DNA from: Tillus elongatus
Lineage: Eukaryota; Arthropoda; Insecta; Coleoptera; Cleridae
DNA length: 64,000 nt
Reading direction: 5' to 3'
Assembly (NCBI GenBank): GCA_964006375.1
Contig: OZ023266.1
Coordinates: 64,916,946-64,980,945 of the forward strand
Positions within the stretch are counted from its first letter, which is position 1, and the number at the start of each line of letters is the position of its first letter. Below are positions 1 to 9,534 of the stretch, piece by piece. Both the position numbers and the translations under genes were made by a program. The notes under the pieces were generated by a model, which was not told where the DNA came from, did not search any database, and saw only the letters and a list, made by a program, of their open reading frames with translations.

Positions 1-83
1 AAAAATTAATATTCTACGTAGCCACACTAGCAAGAATAGATTTAAGCACCAGTCCATCCTCACACTACACAATAACTGCTACC

Positions 84-86
<3 letters not shown>

Positions 87-157
<71 letters not shown>
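87..157. repeat. (AT)n microsatellite
   Basis: Uninterrupted AT dinucleotides. It directly precedes the Penelope-associated repeat that starts at about 163. The Ile-Tyr frames running through it are artefacts of the dinucleotide. Confidence 0.98.
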
Positions 158-159
<2 letters not shown>

Positions 160-162
160 ACA

Positions 163-490
163 TAATTGCTTCTCGGGTTGAACCGCGTCCAGAATTTATG
201 AAAACTCGACGTTTCGGCTCCTGTTTTGGAGACATTTTCAAGAGGTAAAGGAAATATATAAGGACACTCTAAGGCCTCAATCTGCCTACTCCTTAGAGTG
301 GTGGACAAAGGTGGGTAAAGGAAATATGTAAGGACATTCTAAGGACTCAATCTGCCTACTCCCTAGAGCGGTGGACAAAGTTGGGTTGGGCTGTTGTAGC
401 TCGATTACGGGCCTCAGTCTGCCTACTCCTAGATTGTCTGTGAGGTCCCAGTGTGTTCTACCCTAGACTGAGACCTCACAGACGATCAAT
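163..490 (+). repeat. Penelope-associated repeat (family P), copy 1
   Basis: Related to 52416-52690 on the same strand and, as a fragment, to 55375-55515 on the opposite strand. All three share the phrase around CTGCCTACTC followed by an AGAGYGGTGGA-like stretch. Copies 1 and 2 also share CTCGACGTTTCGGCTC followed by a stem-forming segment (TGTTTTGGAGACATTTTCAAGAGG-like at 212-245). This copy contains a 71-bp tandem duplication (about 244-314 and 315-384) and a hairpin at 433-486 whose arms read TCTGTGAGGTC and its complement. Linkage to a Penelope-like coding relic at 52.8-53.9 kb suggests the non-coding end of such an element; that assignment is an inference. Confidence 0.6.
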
Positions 491-986
491 TTAAGTCTAT
501 ATTCGCTATTTACTAAATTTTGATTCGTTCTCTGAATCAGACATACAATAAAATTAATATAAATACATATAAAAATGCAGTAAAATGGAAAAATGTACTA
601 GTAGCAAACAACTTACATTAATATAACGACTTCTGCTACAATTTGGCTGTTTGGTGACTGCTTTTACTTCTATTTGAGTCTGCTTGGCTCAAATCGGTTA
701 TTAGGCGTCGATATGCCTAAAAATAGATATTCTTTTGACTTTTTAACCGATACAGACGACTGCGCCACTTAACTTTACGGTTAAGACGTTTGAATGTTTA
801 AAACAATTTATTATCGATTACACAAATTACTACATAGGATGATTAAATCATATATAACTAGAAATAATAAAAGTCATAAAAGTGTGTGGCTAACGGTCCT
901 AAGCCAAAAAAAAGTAACAACAACAACAAAACATATGTAAAATAATGACAAACAAATCAGCATAAGTGCGATATATTAACGTTAGC
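491..986. other. Repeat-derived non-coding DNA
   Basis: No gene seen. The segment around 860-935 (TGGCTAACGGTC, then an A-rich run and repeated AAC) recurs at about 5570-5625, so a dispersed repeat ending in an (AAC)n tract is present. Read on the minus strand this would be a short repeat starting after (GTT)n. It is too short to classify. Confidence 0.45.
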
Positions 987-1237
987 ACACGATGTGCAGA
1001 GTCTTACACTAGAAACAAGAATGAACGCCTCGCTGAAGGCGATTCGTCTATTTATGACGTGTCACCCAGTGCGGAGTACTATTGTTCTTAGAGGTGACTT
1101 ATATTATGCCGACACAGCTTCACACACCTTGCTGCGCAGTTTCCCAAGGTGTCTTCTGATCCTGCTGACTTGGGTGTCTTCATACTGGGACTGCTATTTT
1201 GCACCATAATGGCTCTTTGTTGGTGGTCCATTTATCT

Positions 1238-2742
1238 CGCGGGTCCAGATGGTCAAAGATAATGGGCTAAAAATAGGTTACTGAAACAAAGTTAGCACGC
1301 AGTTTTAGGACGTACTTGGGTCTAGATTGTCAAAGAAAATGAGATGAAAATAAGTTCACTCAAATAAAGTATGAACGCAGTTTTAGAACGTACTCGGGTT
1401 CAGATGGTCAACCACAATGAAATGAACTAGATTCGCTCAGATAAAGTAGGAACGCAGTTTTAAGACCTATGTTCAAAGAAAATAAGATGAAAATAAGTTC
1501 ACCCAAACAATATTAACGTAGTTTTAGGACATACTCGGGTCCACATGGAGAAACAAAATGAGATGAACATAAGTTCATGCAAACAAAGTATAAATGCAGC
1601 TTTAGGACATACTCGGATTTAGACAGTCAAATAAAGTGAGATGAAAATGAGTTCACTTAAAGTATGAACGCAGTTTTAGGACATAGTGGGCTTCAGATGT
1701 TCAAAGGAAATGAGATGAACTAGATTTGCTCAGACCAAGTAGCAACGTCGGTTTAGGGCATACTCGGGTCCAGATGGTCAAAGAAAATGATATGAAAATA
1801 AATTCACTCAAACAAAGTATGAACGCTCTTTTAGGACATACTCGGGTCCAGATGGCCAAAGAAAATAAGATGCAAATAAGTTCCCCTAAACAAAGTATGA
1901 ACGCAGTTTTAGGAAATACTCGGGTCCAGATGCCCAAACAAAATGAGATGAAAATAAGTTCACTCAGACAAAGTATGAACCCAGTTTTAGGACCTATTCG
2001 GGTCCAGATGGCCAAATAAAATGAGATGAAAATATCATAATCAAAGTATGAACGCAGTTTTAGGACATTCTCGGGTCCATATAGTCAAAGCAAACGAGAT
2101 GAAAATAAGTTCACTCAAACAGAGAACAAACGCAGTTTTAACACGTACTCTGGTTCAGATGTTCAAGCGAAATGCGATGAACTAGATTTGCTTAAAAAAA
2201 GTAGGAACGCAGTTTTAGCGTATACTGGGGTCCAGATAGTCAAAGAAATGATATGAAAATAAGTTCAGTCAAAAAAAGTATGAACGTGGTTGATCCCAGA
2301 TGAAAAGAACATTAGATCAATATAAGTCCACTCAAACAAAGCATGAAAGCAGTTTTGGGGTAAACTCGGGTCCAGATGCTCAAAGAAAATGAGACGAAAA
2401 TCATTTCACTCAAATAAAGTATGGATGCATTTTTAGGACATACTCGAGCTCAGATGGTCAACGAAAATAATATAAAAACAAGTTCACTCAGACAAATTAT
2501 GAGAGCAGTTTTGGGACACACCCGGGTCCGAATCGTCAAAGAAAATGATATGAAAATAAGTTCACTCGAACAGAGTAGAAACGCGGTTTTGGGACATACT
2601 CGGGCCCAGATGGTCAAAAAATAAGATGAAAATAAGCTCACTCAAATAAAATATGAAAGCAGTTTTAGGATATACTCGGGTCCAAATAGTCAAACAAAAT
2701 GAGATTAACTAGATTCGCTTGTATAAAGTAGGAACGCAGTTA
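1238..2742. repeat. 78-bp satellite array, about 19 units
   Basis: Head-to-tail units of about 78 bp, recognisable by GGGTCCAGATGGTCAAAG, then ATGAAAATAAGTTCACTC, then AACGCAGTTTTAGGACAT. Most units carry the ATGAAAATAAGTTCACTC version. A second version with AACTAGATTYGCTCAG in the same place appears at about 1423, 1713, 2168 and 2704. Because 78 is a multiple of three, frames stay open across several units on both strands and give repetitive 26-residue peptides; these are by-products and not genes. Units are diverged by substitutions and small indels, so this looks like an old array. Confidence 0.93.
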
Positions 2743-3053
2743 TCGAGCCAAATAGTAGAAAGTTAGTCAGTAGACAGGGTAGTGACATCAATAGGATTTA
2801 ATAATTTCTATGATTCATAGAAACGTGTAACGACATTACAAAGTAACTAATATATTTTTTTTCTAATCATAATAGTTGGCAGTCAAAAATTATAATTTTT
2901 ATACGATTCGTGATCAAACCTTTAAAGTGTAAATCGATAAAAGTAAATGTTTTATTACAAGTATATTTAAATGTATTTACCAAAGCTTCTTCTATAGAGA
3001 TAACACTCTGTATTCTGTAGAAAATAAAATTCGATAGATAACACAAATCCTCT
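2743..3053. other. AT-rich spacer, nothing recognised
   Basis: No repeat unit of the array and no coding potential that I recognise. Confidence 0.4.
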
Positions 3054-3317
3054 TCACCTCCTTCTGCAAGAAGCGTTTGAATTAGCCTTCAACAATCTCT
3101 CCAAATCTATGTTCTTGATTGGATTGATTGACCTAACATAAATCACTGTCTGAATTTTTTTAACATAGAGGTCTGCAAACTTACAATACGTAAACGACTC
3201 CTTAGCGTCAGGGGTTGGTGAAGGAATATAACGTGCTCGAAGATTCATTCGCTCACTATCGAACACAAGCTCATCCAGCGATTTTATCGAAAACAATTTA
3301 GAATCGTGACAGAACAC
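3054..3317 (-). CDS. Unassigned 87-codon ORF
   Basis: I do not recognise this product. The 87-residue frame has a mixed, protein-like composition (acidic stretch DELVFDSERMN, a YCKFADLYVKKI segment, a basic Arg-rich end) and is not low complexity, unlike most frames nearby. No signal peptide, membrane span or family motif is visible. It lies between the satellite array and an (AT)n tract, with no neighbouring exon that I can connect. It may be a chance ORF, a piece of a transposon protein, or an exon of a host gene whose other exons lie elsewhere. The ATG may not be a true start, since an upstream splice acceptor could join it to another exon. Confidence 0.22.
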   Translation of the reverse strand: MFCHDSKLFSIKSLDELVFDSERMNLRARYIPSPTPDAKESFTYCKFADLYVKKIQTVIYVRSINPIKNIDLERLLKANSNASCRRR

Positions 3318-3648
3318 AACTATTACATTTTAACCGACGGATAAATTATTTGTTGATCAGTATTCCAGCCACAGAATCGATGCTGCCCTTTTAGATCTTT
3401 TGTGTATTCTGCAGCCGCCTGAATACTAGTCCCAAGGTTCACAACGATGCGTAAAATCAGCTTTTCGGGTTGGATTCTAGATTTATTATGTAGGTAACTA
3501 AAATATTATATCTATAACAATTGCATACCACAACAGCCTCTAAAACAAAGAGTCATAAGTTTTATTGATTAATTTTCATTAAGAAACAGAGATGTCACGA
3601 TAATGAGCCTTTCCTTAAAAACTTATGTGTTTATAGGTACACCTATAA

Positions 3649-3651
<3 letters not shown>
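3318..3651. other. Non-coding spacer
   Basis: Nothing recognised. Confidence 0.4.

Positions 3652-3723
<72 letters not shown>
3652..3723. repeat. (AT)n microsatellite
   Basis: Uninterrupted AT dinucleotides. The flanks are small inverted pieces: GGTACACCTATA on the left and TATAGGTGTCC on the right. Confidence 0.98.
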
Positions 3724-3725
<2 letters not shown>

Positions 3726-3861
3726 TGTCCATTGTAAAATGTTACACCAGGGTTTTCCCGGCAACTGCTGAGAATTTTTAAAAACATGTTAGAAACGTCG
3801 ATTTTGCTTGGCGAGGCGGACACGTTTGTAAACCTTAACAGAATTTGTATCAGTAAGTAAA

Positions 3862-3990
3862 GATTGAAACCTGTAATGAGCACTGATTAGCACACTTGGA
3901 CAAGCGAAATCACCACAACCCATTTTATAAAAAGCCTTTTAGAATGTTTTGTGGTGATTTGGGTTCTCCAAATGTTTTATCAGAATTTGT
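3862..3990. repeat. Hairpin repeat (family H), partial fold-back copy
   Basis: Contains a segment ending AAATCACCACAAC and, some 45 bases later, its complement GTTTTGTGGTGATTTGGG. The same pieces form the arms of the fold-back element at 54854-55084 and the repeat at 58467-58700. This is a decayed, shortened copy. Confidence 0.6.
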
Positions 3991-4600
3991 ATTATTCAAA
4001 CCCTATTCAACACCCTCTTAGTATAAGCGTGTGTGTGTATGTGTGTGCGCGTCGACTACTTAGGGGTGATACTCGGTAGGCACAGACTTTTATATGTTTA
4101 TATGTTATTGTTCATCGAGAAAAAAGTTAAAAATAAAATAAAATTTGAACAATTTTTTCTACAGATGAAATTTTATTTGTAAACAATACTATCAGAACTA
4201 ACCTTTAAACCAGATTGTTATTAAACTTTGTGCCGTTGGTAACTTAAACGTAACCTTTTACTCCTAACTTCAAATATAAGTAACGTTAGCATAACTTTGT
4301 AAAATTATAAAGTGAGTTTTTTTTCTTCCATCATATAGAGGGAGACAGGGATACGTATCGCTAAGAGGCCCATAATGGCTAATAAACATAGGCCACGGTT
4401 GAAGTTGTGCAAACACTTGGAAGGTTTTAGATAATTGTTTTCAAAACTTCGAAATATAACGTCTAAAATAATAGTACCCATTTCGTGTTTAATGCTGAAA
4501 AGTGCAATTATTTGATCGTCTTAAACCGCAACTACAGCTCTTTTTTAGGATGCGTGGCCCCACTTATATTAAATCCAGTTGTTGCTTACTGTGAAAAGAT
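3991..4600. other. Non-coding spacer with a small (GT)n tract
   Basis: A short impure GT tract lies at about 4028-4050. No genes seen. Confidence 0.5.
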
Positions 4601-4609
4601 ATTTGGGTG

Positions 4610-5690
4610 TTCTGAAAAAATGAATCAGCAATTGTATTTTTTATTTAATAATTGCTCAAAATGACCACCGTTGCTTGTGATCAAATCCTTTTCTGTCATT
4701 TTTCGATGTCTCCAGCGTTATTCTGATACATTCAGTAGTGATTCTGCCCCTCATTTCCTACAGGTCTTGTAGTTGAGTATGAAATACCTTGGGTTTTAAA
4801 TGTACCCATAGAAAAACTGTACGGAACTCAGGCCTGGAGATCTAGCTGGCCATTTAGTAGGAACTCTTCTTCCGATGGGAAGTGGATGCACTTACCTAAA
4901 ACAGAAAATTATACACATCTAACAAACCAGCTTTAATCCCGGAATATACTTCGAAGATTTTCAACACTGCATCCCCTTTAAATGAGCTGTTGTGTTAAAA
5001 TCAAATAGTAAGCTTCCCGGGTAAGGATTGTCCAAGAATTTATAGCTGCATAATGAAGAGGGGCGCCATCTTGCTAAAAATGTAGGTGAATCATATGACC
5101 ATTCTCGTCATATTCCATTATTTCGGTTATCAAAACATCTATTTGGTTGCCTAGAGAATTAAGATACTTCTATGAAGACATATTATCAGGAATAAAATAT
5201 GGACCAACAGTTTGATTTCCTATAATCCCTAAATAAGTGTTTGATTTTTTAGGAGTTTGGGCATAAGATACCGATACAAGTGAGGATTTGACTCACCCCA
5301 ATAGCGGTAGTTATGTCTGTGGATAGATACCAGTTATCCTGTACAATAACAAAAAAGATATGCACATATATAAAATAATAAATTAAAAACATATATAAAA
5401 AAATATTGTATAAAAACAAAATTCAAATAGAAAAGAAAACATTTGCTAATTAGCCAATTAAATATTGAAAAATAGTGGAAGATAATAAAACTGGGTGACG
5501 ATACAAGCTTGATACATTTATATTTCGTATAGTGCTCATATAAATACAACTAACCACTATAAATAATAAACGTATTTGACTTATGGGTCTAACGGTCGGA
5601 AGTCAAACAAAATAACAACAACAACATGTCTATTGACAGCTTCGTTTAATGAAAACGTGAATTCGTCAGAAAAACAAATGTTATAGAGTG
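4610..5690 (-). pseudogene. Tc1/mariner-like transposase relic (element E)
   Basis: On the minus strand, fragments in several frames match the transposase group described at 28-47 kb. From high to low coordinate they are: an ICFSDEFTF-like segment (about 5655-5690, first catalytic Asp region), a GVSQILTCIGIL region near 5270-5320, a DGAPLHYAAINSW-like segment (about 5030-5080, second catalytic Asp), and a WPARSPGLSSVQFF segment (about 4805-4850, third acidic region, with the expected Asp altered to Gly). Many stops and frameshifts interrupt it, and about 270 bp of unrelated sequence (5335-5600) sits inside. A terminal inverted repeat was not identified. It is an old, dead copy. Confidence 0.6.
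5335..5610. repeat. Insertion in element E
   Basis: AT-rich segment separating two matching parts of the transposase relic. Its right end (TCTAACGGTCGGAAGTC followed by repeated AAC) resembles 880-935, so both are likely copies of one short interspersed repeat. Confidence 0.45.
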
Positions 5691-5717
5691 GCTCCAGATT
5701 ATTTATATTTCTTCCAC

Positions 5718-6152
5718 TTATCATCATCAATCAACCTGTGCATGTCCACTGCTGAATGTAGGTCTCCTTCAGTTTTCTCTATTTTTGTCTGTTCTGTGCC
5801 TCCTTTATCCAATTGCTGGCAACTCGTTTCAGGTTATCTGTCCATATAGTTGGCTGATTTTCACTGCTTCTCATGTCTTCCATTGTTCTGCACTCGATGG
5901 TCCTTTTTGTCCATCTTCCATCCGTAAGTCTGGCAACGTGGCCTGCTCAGTTTCACTTCATTTTGGCAATCATTTCTATCACATACGTGACCTTTGTTTG
6001 TTGTCGAATATATTCATTTTTTTTTCTGTTTCTTTTTGTTATGTCTAGCATGGCCCTTTCCATGGCTCTTTGAGCGACTCTCAATTTATCGACATATTTT
6101 TTGGTGAGCCTTAGTGTTTCTGCACCATATTGTGAAAGCTCCAATATCATCA
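5718..6152 (-). pseudogene. 5'-truncated RTE-type LINE tail
   Basis: On the minus strand the frames give a typical LINE ORF2 C-terminus: YGAETLRLTKKYVDKLRVAQ, then AMERAMLDITKRNRK, then after a frameshift AGHVARLTDGRWTK, then WTDNLKRVASNWIKEAQNR. The W-AGH-AR and (K)RWT motifs are characteristic of the ends of RTE-like elements, which cleave target DNA with an APE-type endonuclease and reverse-transcribe their own RNA. The endonuclease and catalytic reverse-transcriptase core are absent because of 5' truncation. The 3' end falls at a GATGATGAT-like tail (about 5720), as is usual in this clade. The copy is dead. Confidence 0.78.
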
Positions 6153-6301
6153 TTCACTCATGTGATGGTTCACCTGAATGATGATACAAGAACTTTCACA
6201 ATAGCTTTACATTGTCAAGGTGAGTTTGGTTCTGTTTTAATTTATGGTGTTATTTTTATTTAGTTGCTGACAGTCTTGAATCGTTGTACGACTATTCACA
6301 T

Positions 6302-6492
6302 GCCCAGTTCCACAAAGCTTGATTAAATATTTAACGGCCGGTTAGTTAATCAAGGATTAAGACGACCAATCACAGACTAGAATTCGGGTTGTTGCCATGA
6401 CAACCAAATATTTTGAAGCTGTGATTGGTCGTCTGAAGCTCTGATTACCTAACCGGCCGTTAAATATTTAATCTAGCTTTGTGAAACTGGGC
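6302..6492. mobile_element. Palindromic MITE, 191 bp
   Basis: Almost the whole element is an imperfect palindrome. The left end GCCCAGTTCCACAAAGC is mirrored by the right end GCTTTGTGAAACTGGGC, and the arms continue inward through GATTAAATATTTAACGGCCG and GACGACCAATCACAG. The unpaired centre is about 40-50 bp. No coding capacity. A target-site duplication is not clear, so I cannot assign a superfamily. Confidence 0.88.
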
Positions 6493-6663
6493 AACAGTCT
6501 TTTATATAGTTTTCTTAAACAATTGCAATGTTCAAAACCTTTTGTATAGTTATAAATGTGCTGATTATTTTGTTTTTATTATTGTAGTTCCGATGAAGCG
6601 GTCAATAAACTGCGCAAGCTAGGCTTGTTATTTCTTTGAAGTCCCAATTACTGACTATTTTGT

Positions 6664-6751
<88 letters not shown>
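6664..6751. repeat. (AT)n microsatellite
   Basis: AT dinucleotides with one ATAC interruption near the left end. It ends 5 bp before the TA-flanked left end of the mariner relic. Confidence 0.98.
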
Positions 6752-6753
<2 letters not shown>

Positions 6754-6756
6754 CGC

Positions 6757-7312
6757 ATGTACGAGGTAAGTGCCAAAATATCCCGGCCTGGCATAGATCC
6801 AGGATGTCGTAGCGTGTCCAAATTTGGTAATACATTGGTCCAAGTCTTATTAGCCTTTGAAAAAACAAAAATGGATGTTATATCAATTAGTCTTCTTATA
6901 ACTGACACTTCTTCATCATGATGTTAGCAGTCACGAAAATTGAGTATAGAGCTGTTATTAAATCCCTTACTCGAGAAGGTCTTTCACCCCAAAGCATCAA
7001 AGATCTGCTAGATTGGGTGTATCAGCAAAATGCTCCGTTTTATTGTGGAGTAAAATATTGGTCAAAACGGCTTCGAATGTGGCAGGAATCTTTGGAAGAT
7101 AGCGCAAGAACAGCAAGGACGGTGGAAGTAGTGACGGACGACAAGATTTACCTTCTTGATGATCTCGTATTAAGTGATCGACGTTTGAAAGTAAAGGAAT
7201 TGTAAAAAAATGTCGGGGCTTTTAGATACAAGCGTTCGCAGAATCCTCCACGCACATTTAGGCATGAATAAAGTTGGTGCAAGGTGGGTCACCAAACATC
7301 TTTCAGCTAACG
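6757..7312 (+). pseudogene. 3'-truncated mariner transposon
   Basis: The left end TACGAGGTAAGTGCCAAAA fits a mariner terminal repeat beginning after TA. The coding part (from 6918) starts KIEYRAVIKSLTREGLSPQS, the N-terminal helix-turn-helix region of mariner transposases and of the SETMAR transposase domain. It continues VEVVTDDKIYLLDDLVLSDR and RRLKVKEL and then stops at 7203-7205. A shifted frame continues with LLDTSVRRILHAHLGMNKV and ARWVTKHLSA to about 7312. The catalytic DD34D half is missing, because a modular (AT)n repeat follows directly. About 130 residues remain of the usual 340-350. It is a dead copy. Confidence 0.85.
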
Positions 7313-7319
7313 TTTTGAA

Positions 7320-7399
7320 TTTTGAAAAAATTTGTTTTTAAATGACCGCAAACTAGGACCCCTAAAACCCATGTCCGGGGTCAGTTTCAATTTTTATAT

Positions 7400-7489
<90 letters not shown>

Positions 7490-7790
7490 CGGTATACAGA
7501 CCAGTATTTGCTAAATCCAGGAATGAAGCAGCCATTTCAGCTGGTAATTTAGACATTAAGTTGATTCAAACATCCCTAGCTGTGCATTTCCCATCTACCT
7601 ATAGAGGGGATTTGTTAAGTGCCTTCCTTTTGTAAAAGTTCGTTGGCCAGGAAAATCGGACAAGGTTTTCCGGGAAAATGTTGGGTTTTCTTTCGAAAAA
7701 AATTCATATCTTCAAAAACTAAAAAGCTATAGTCTTAAATTTGGTACGCTGGTTAAAAGACAAAGAAATTACGCCTCTGATTAAGAAAAC
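7320..7790 (+). repeat. Modular repeat family R, copy with (AT)86
   Basis: The left module contains AAACTAGGACCCCTAAAACC and GTCCGGGGTCAGTTTC, then (AT)n at 7403-7488. After an intervening segment comes the right module GTTCGTTGGCCAGGAAAATC, then TTTTCCGGGAAAATG and TTTTCTTTCGAAAA. Same order as 18365-19056, 37098-37616 (reversed) and 51360-51978. Here the terminal motif is missing and about 120 bp between array and right module are foreign. Confidence 0.8.
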
Positions 7791-8006
7791 GTTGAAACCT
7801 CAAAATTGCTAATTCTGGTAGTTGAACATTAGCGCATTAGCGCTTTGTGAGTTAAAAATACGGCTCTAAATGACTAAAAAGCTCCTAAATCTTTGTCTCA
7901 GCCGTCATTTTCCTTCATTTTGTTAAAATGTGAGAAAAAAAATCAATTTTAAACAAAAATTATATGATGTAAGTAACCAAGACGTTAGAAAATTAATATA
8001 CTAGAC

Positions 8007-8020
8007 TATATACCTCTTAG
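8007..8020. repeat. Target-site duplication, left
   Basis: TATATACCTCTTAG, repeated exactly at 13247-13260. It marks the left edge of the LINE. Confidence 0.95.
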
Positions 8021-8376
8021 GGGTTAAGGAGTCGCGGGCCAAAGGACTCCAGGGGGCAAGCTGAGGAAGTGGAAATAACAACATAAACTCCCGATGAAGC
8101 TTTCCCCAAGACCGTCATGCGCGGTAAAAATCCGCATCCTGCACGAGGTCACCCTGCTAATAACTAAACATGACGGATCTAGACAAGGAGGTCGCACTAA
8201 ACTCCCCCAATCTACGGTGTCACGTGACCCGTGCCTATGGATGGATGGCACCAGGGCGATGGTGTCGTGAACGGAACCTCTGGAGTACCAGGCAACCCTC
8301 CAGAGTAACCCGCCTTGCACCACACAGGGGGTTCTGATGGTGTGGACAGTATTTCCCCCATTCTCGTGGGAACAAC
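8021..8376 (+). promoter_or_regulatory. LINE 5' leader
   Basis: The 356 bp between the duplicated target and the first ATG of ORF1. LINEs of this kind carry an internal promoter here. I see no specific promoter motif that decides it. Confidence 0.45.
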
Positions 8377-9534
8377 ATGAAGATAATAAATACATATAAA
8401 ACCAAAACCAATGAGGCTCGAGGAGTGGCTCCGGCTACAGACTTGTGCCTTGAGTCTATCCCGGAAACGGAGACGAGCCAGCGGGCGGCAGCGGACTCTG
8501 GAGGTCCCACGACCGGCGTAGATACAGGGGATCAGGGGGTAGCTTCGGCCAGAGACCTGTCCCCGACACCCAAGCTGGAGGCTGGGTCCCACCGGAGGGC
8601 GGCGAGCTCCGCGGACTCCGGGGGCCCCTCCACCAGTGAGGACTCTACTGTTAGAGTAGAGGGACTGCCCCGGCAGTCCAAGCGTCTTTCCGGGGCGCAA
8701 AGAAAGAAGCTCCGGAGGGCGCAAAAAATGGCGGCCGGGACCTGGACGGTCGAGAAACCTGTAAAGGCGCAAGAGGGGAGTGCGGGTAAGAAGAGGACGC
8801 GCTCGAACTCTCGCACGCCCACTACAGATAGACGTTCCAAAAGGGCCAGGGTGCCTGTAAAGGCGCAAGAGGAGAGTGCGATTCGGAAGACGCCGCGCTC
8901 TGGCTCTAGCACGCCTACTACAGACAGACCTCCCAAAGGAACCAAGGCCGGAACACCGGCGCAGACTGGCTCTTACAGGGAGGCTGCGGAGGGCCTCGGG
9001 ATGGCGGTGATTGACAGACGCCATCCTGAGGTCACGCTAGACCAGGGGAAGGCGGACCTGATCCAGGCTGCGGTGGTAGCTGCAGTGGACTCTCTTCAGG
9101 AAGGGGAGAGCCCGCCTGAGTTCCACCGGACGCGCCTGACGGGGGGCATCCTCTGGACAACCTGTGCCGGCCCGCAGTCGCGGGACTGGCTGCGGAAAAC
9201 GATCGGGGGCCTCGGTCAGATTTGGGAGGGGGCGGACTTGACAGCCGTCGAGCCCAAGGAACTCCCAAAGAGACGCAAGGTCCTCGTACGGATTCCTGAC
9301 ACCGTCCCGCAGGAGACGGTGATCAGCAGACTTAAAATCCAGAACCCTGAACTAGGGACGCAACACTGGTCGGTTCTAAGCAGGAAGGCAGAGGAGAAAG
9401 GACAGACGCTCGCCTTCTCGATCGACCCGACATCTTACAGAGCCCTTGAAGGAACCTCCTTCAAGGCATTCTGGGGCATGGGAAGGGTTAGCTTCCGCCC
9501 ACTGGGGAAGCAACTAAGGGTTAATGGGACTTAG
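8377..9534 (+). CDS. LINE ORF1 protein (Gag-like, DUF4780-type)
   Basis: 385 residues. In this element group ORF1 encodes a nucleic-acid-binding protein that packages the RNA. Residues 1-120 are Ser/Gly/Pro-rich and probably disordered. Residues 128-158 and 160-188 are a tandem duplication of a basic segment (VKAQE.SA..K..RS.S.TPTTDR), resembling nuclear-localisation sequence. Residues of about 200-380 form the conserved part: RRKVLVRIPDTVPQE, then LKIQNPELGTQHWSVL and KAFWGMGRVSFRPLGKQL. This resembles the DUF4780-type domain found in ORF1 of arthropod LINEs; that is recalled family knowledge, not a search. No CCHC zinc knuckles are visible. The frame is fully open. The stop overlaps the ORF2 start by 11 nt, so ORF2 is probably translated by reinitiation or termination-coupled restart. 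Confidence 0.88.
   Translation: MKIINTYKTKTNEARGVAPATDLCLESIPETETSQRAAADSGGPTTGVDTGDQGVASARDLSPTPKLEAGSHRRAASSADSGGPSTSEDSTVRVEGLPRQSKRLSGAQRKKLRRAQKMAAGTWTVEKPVKAQEGSAGKKRTRSNSRTPTTDRRSKRARVPVKAQEESAIRKTPRSGSSTPTTDRPPKGTKAGTPAQTGSYREAAEGLGMAVIDRRHPEVTLDQGKADLIQAAVVAAVDSLQEGESPPEFHRTRLTGGILWTTCAGPQSRDWLRKTIGGLGQIWEGADLTAVEPKELPKRRKVLVRIPDTVPQETVISRLKIQNPELGTQHWSVLSRKAEEKGQTLAFSIDPTSYRALEGTSFKAFWGMGRVSFRPLGKQLRVNGT

Noticed and set aside
212..245. Hammerhead ribozyme on the minus strand of family P
   Set aside because: GAAACGTC and a stem-loop are present, but the opposite core box reads CTTGAAAATG rather than CTGATGA, so the fold is not supported in this copy.
994..1209. 71-codon ORF before the satellite array
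   Set aside because: No recognisable motif, no splice context, and length within chance expectation.
1701..2641. Repetitive 26-residue peptides as a possible repeat protein gene
   Set aside because: They arise on both strands from the 78-bp satellite, and many units contain stops and indels.
1238..2742. CRISPR-like array
   Set aside because: Whole 78-bp units are homologous without unique spacers, and the context is eukaryotic.
8024..9268. Minus-strand frames of up to 270 codons opposite the LINE ORF1
   Set aside because: They mirror a GC-rich real ORF on the plus strand, show no domain, and the plus-strand proteins match LINE families.
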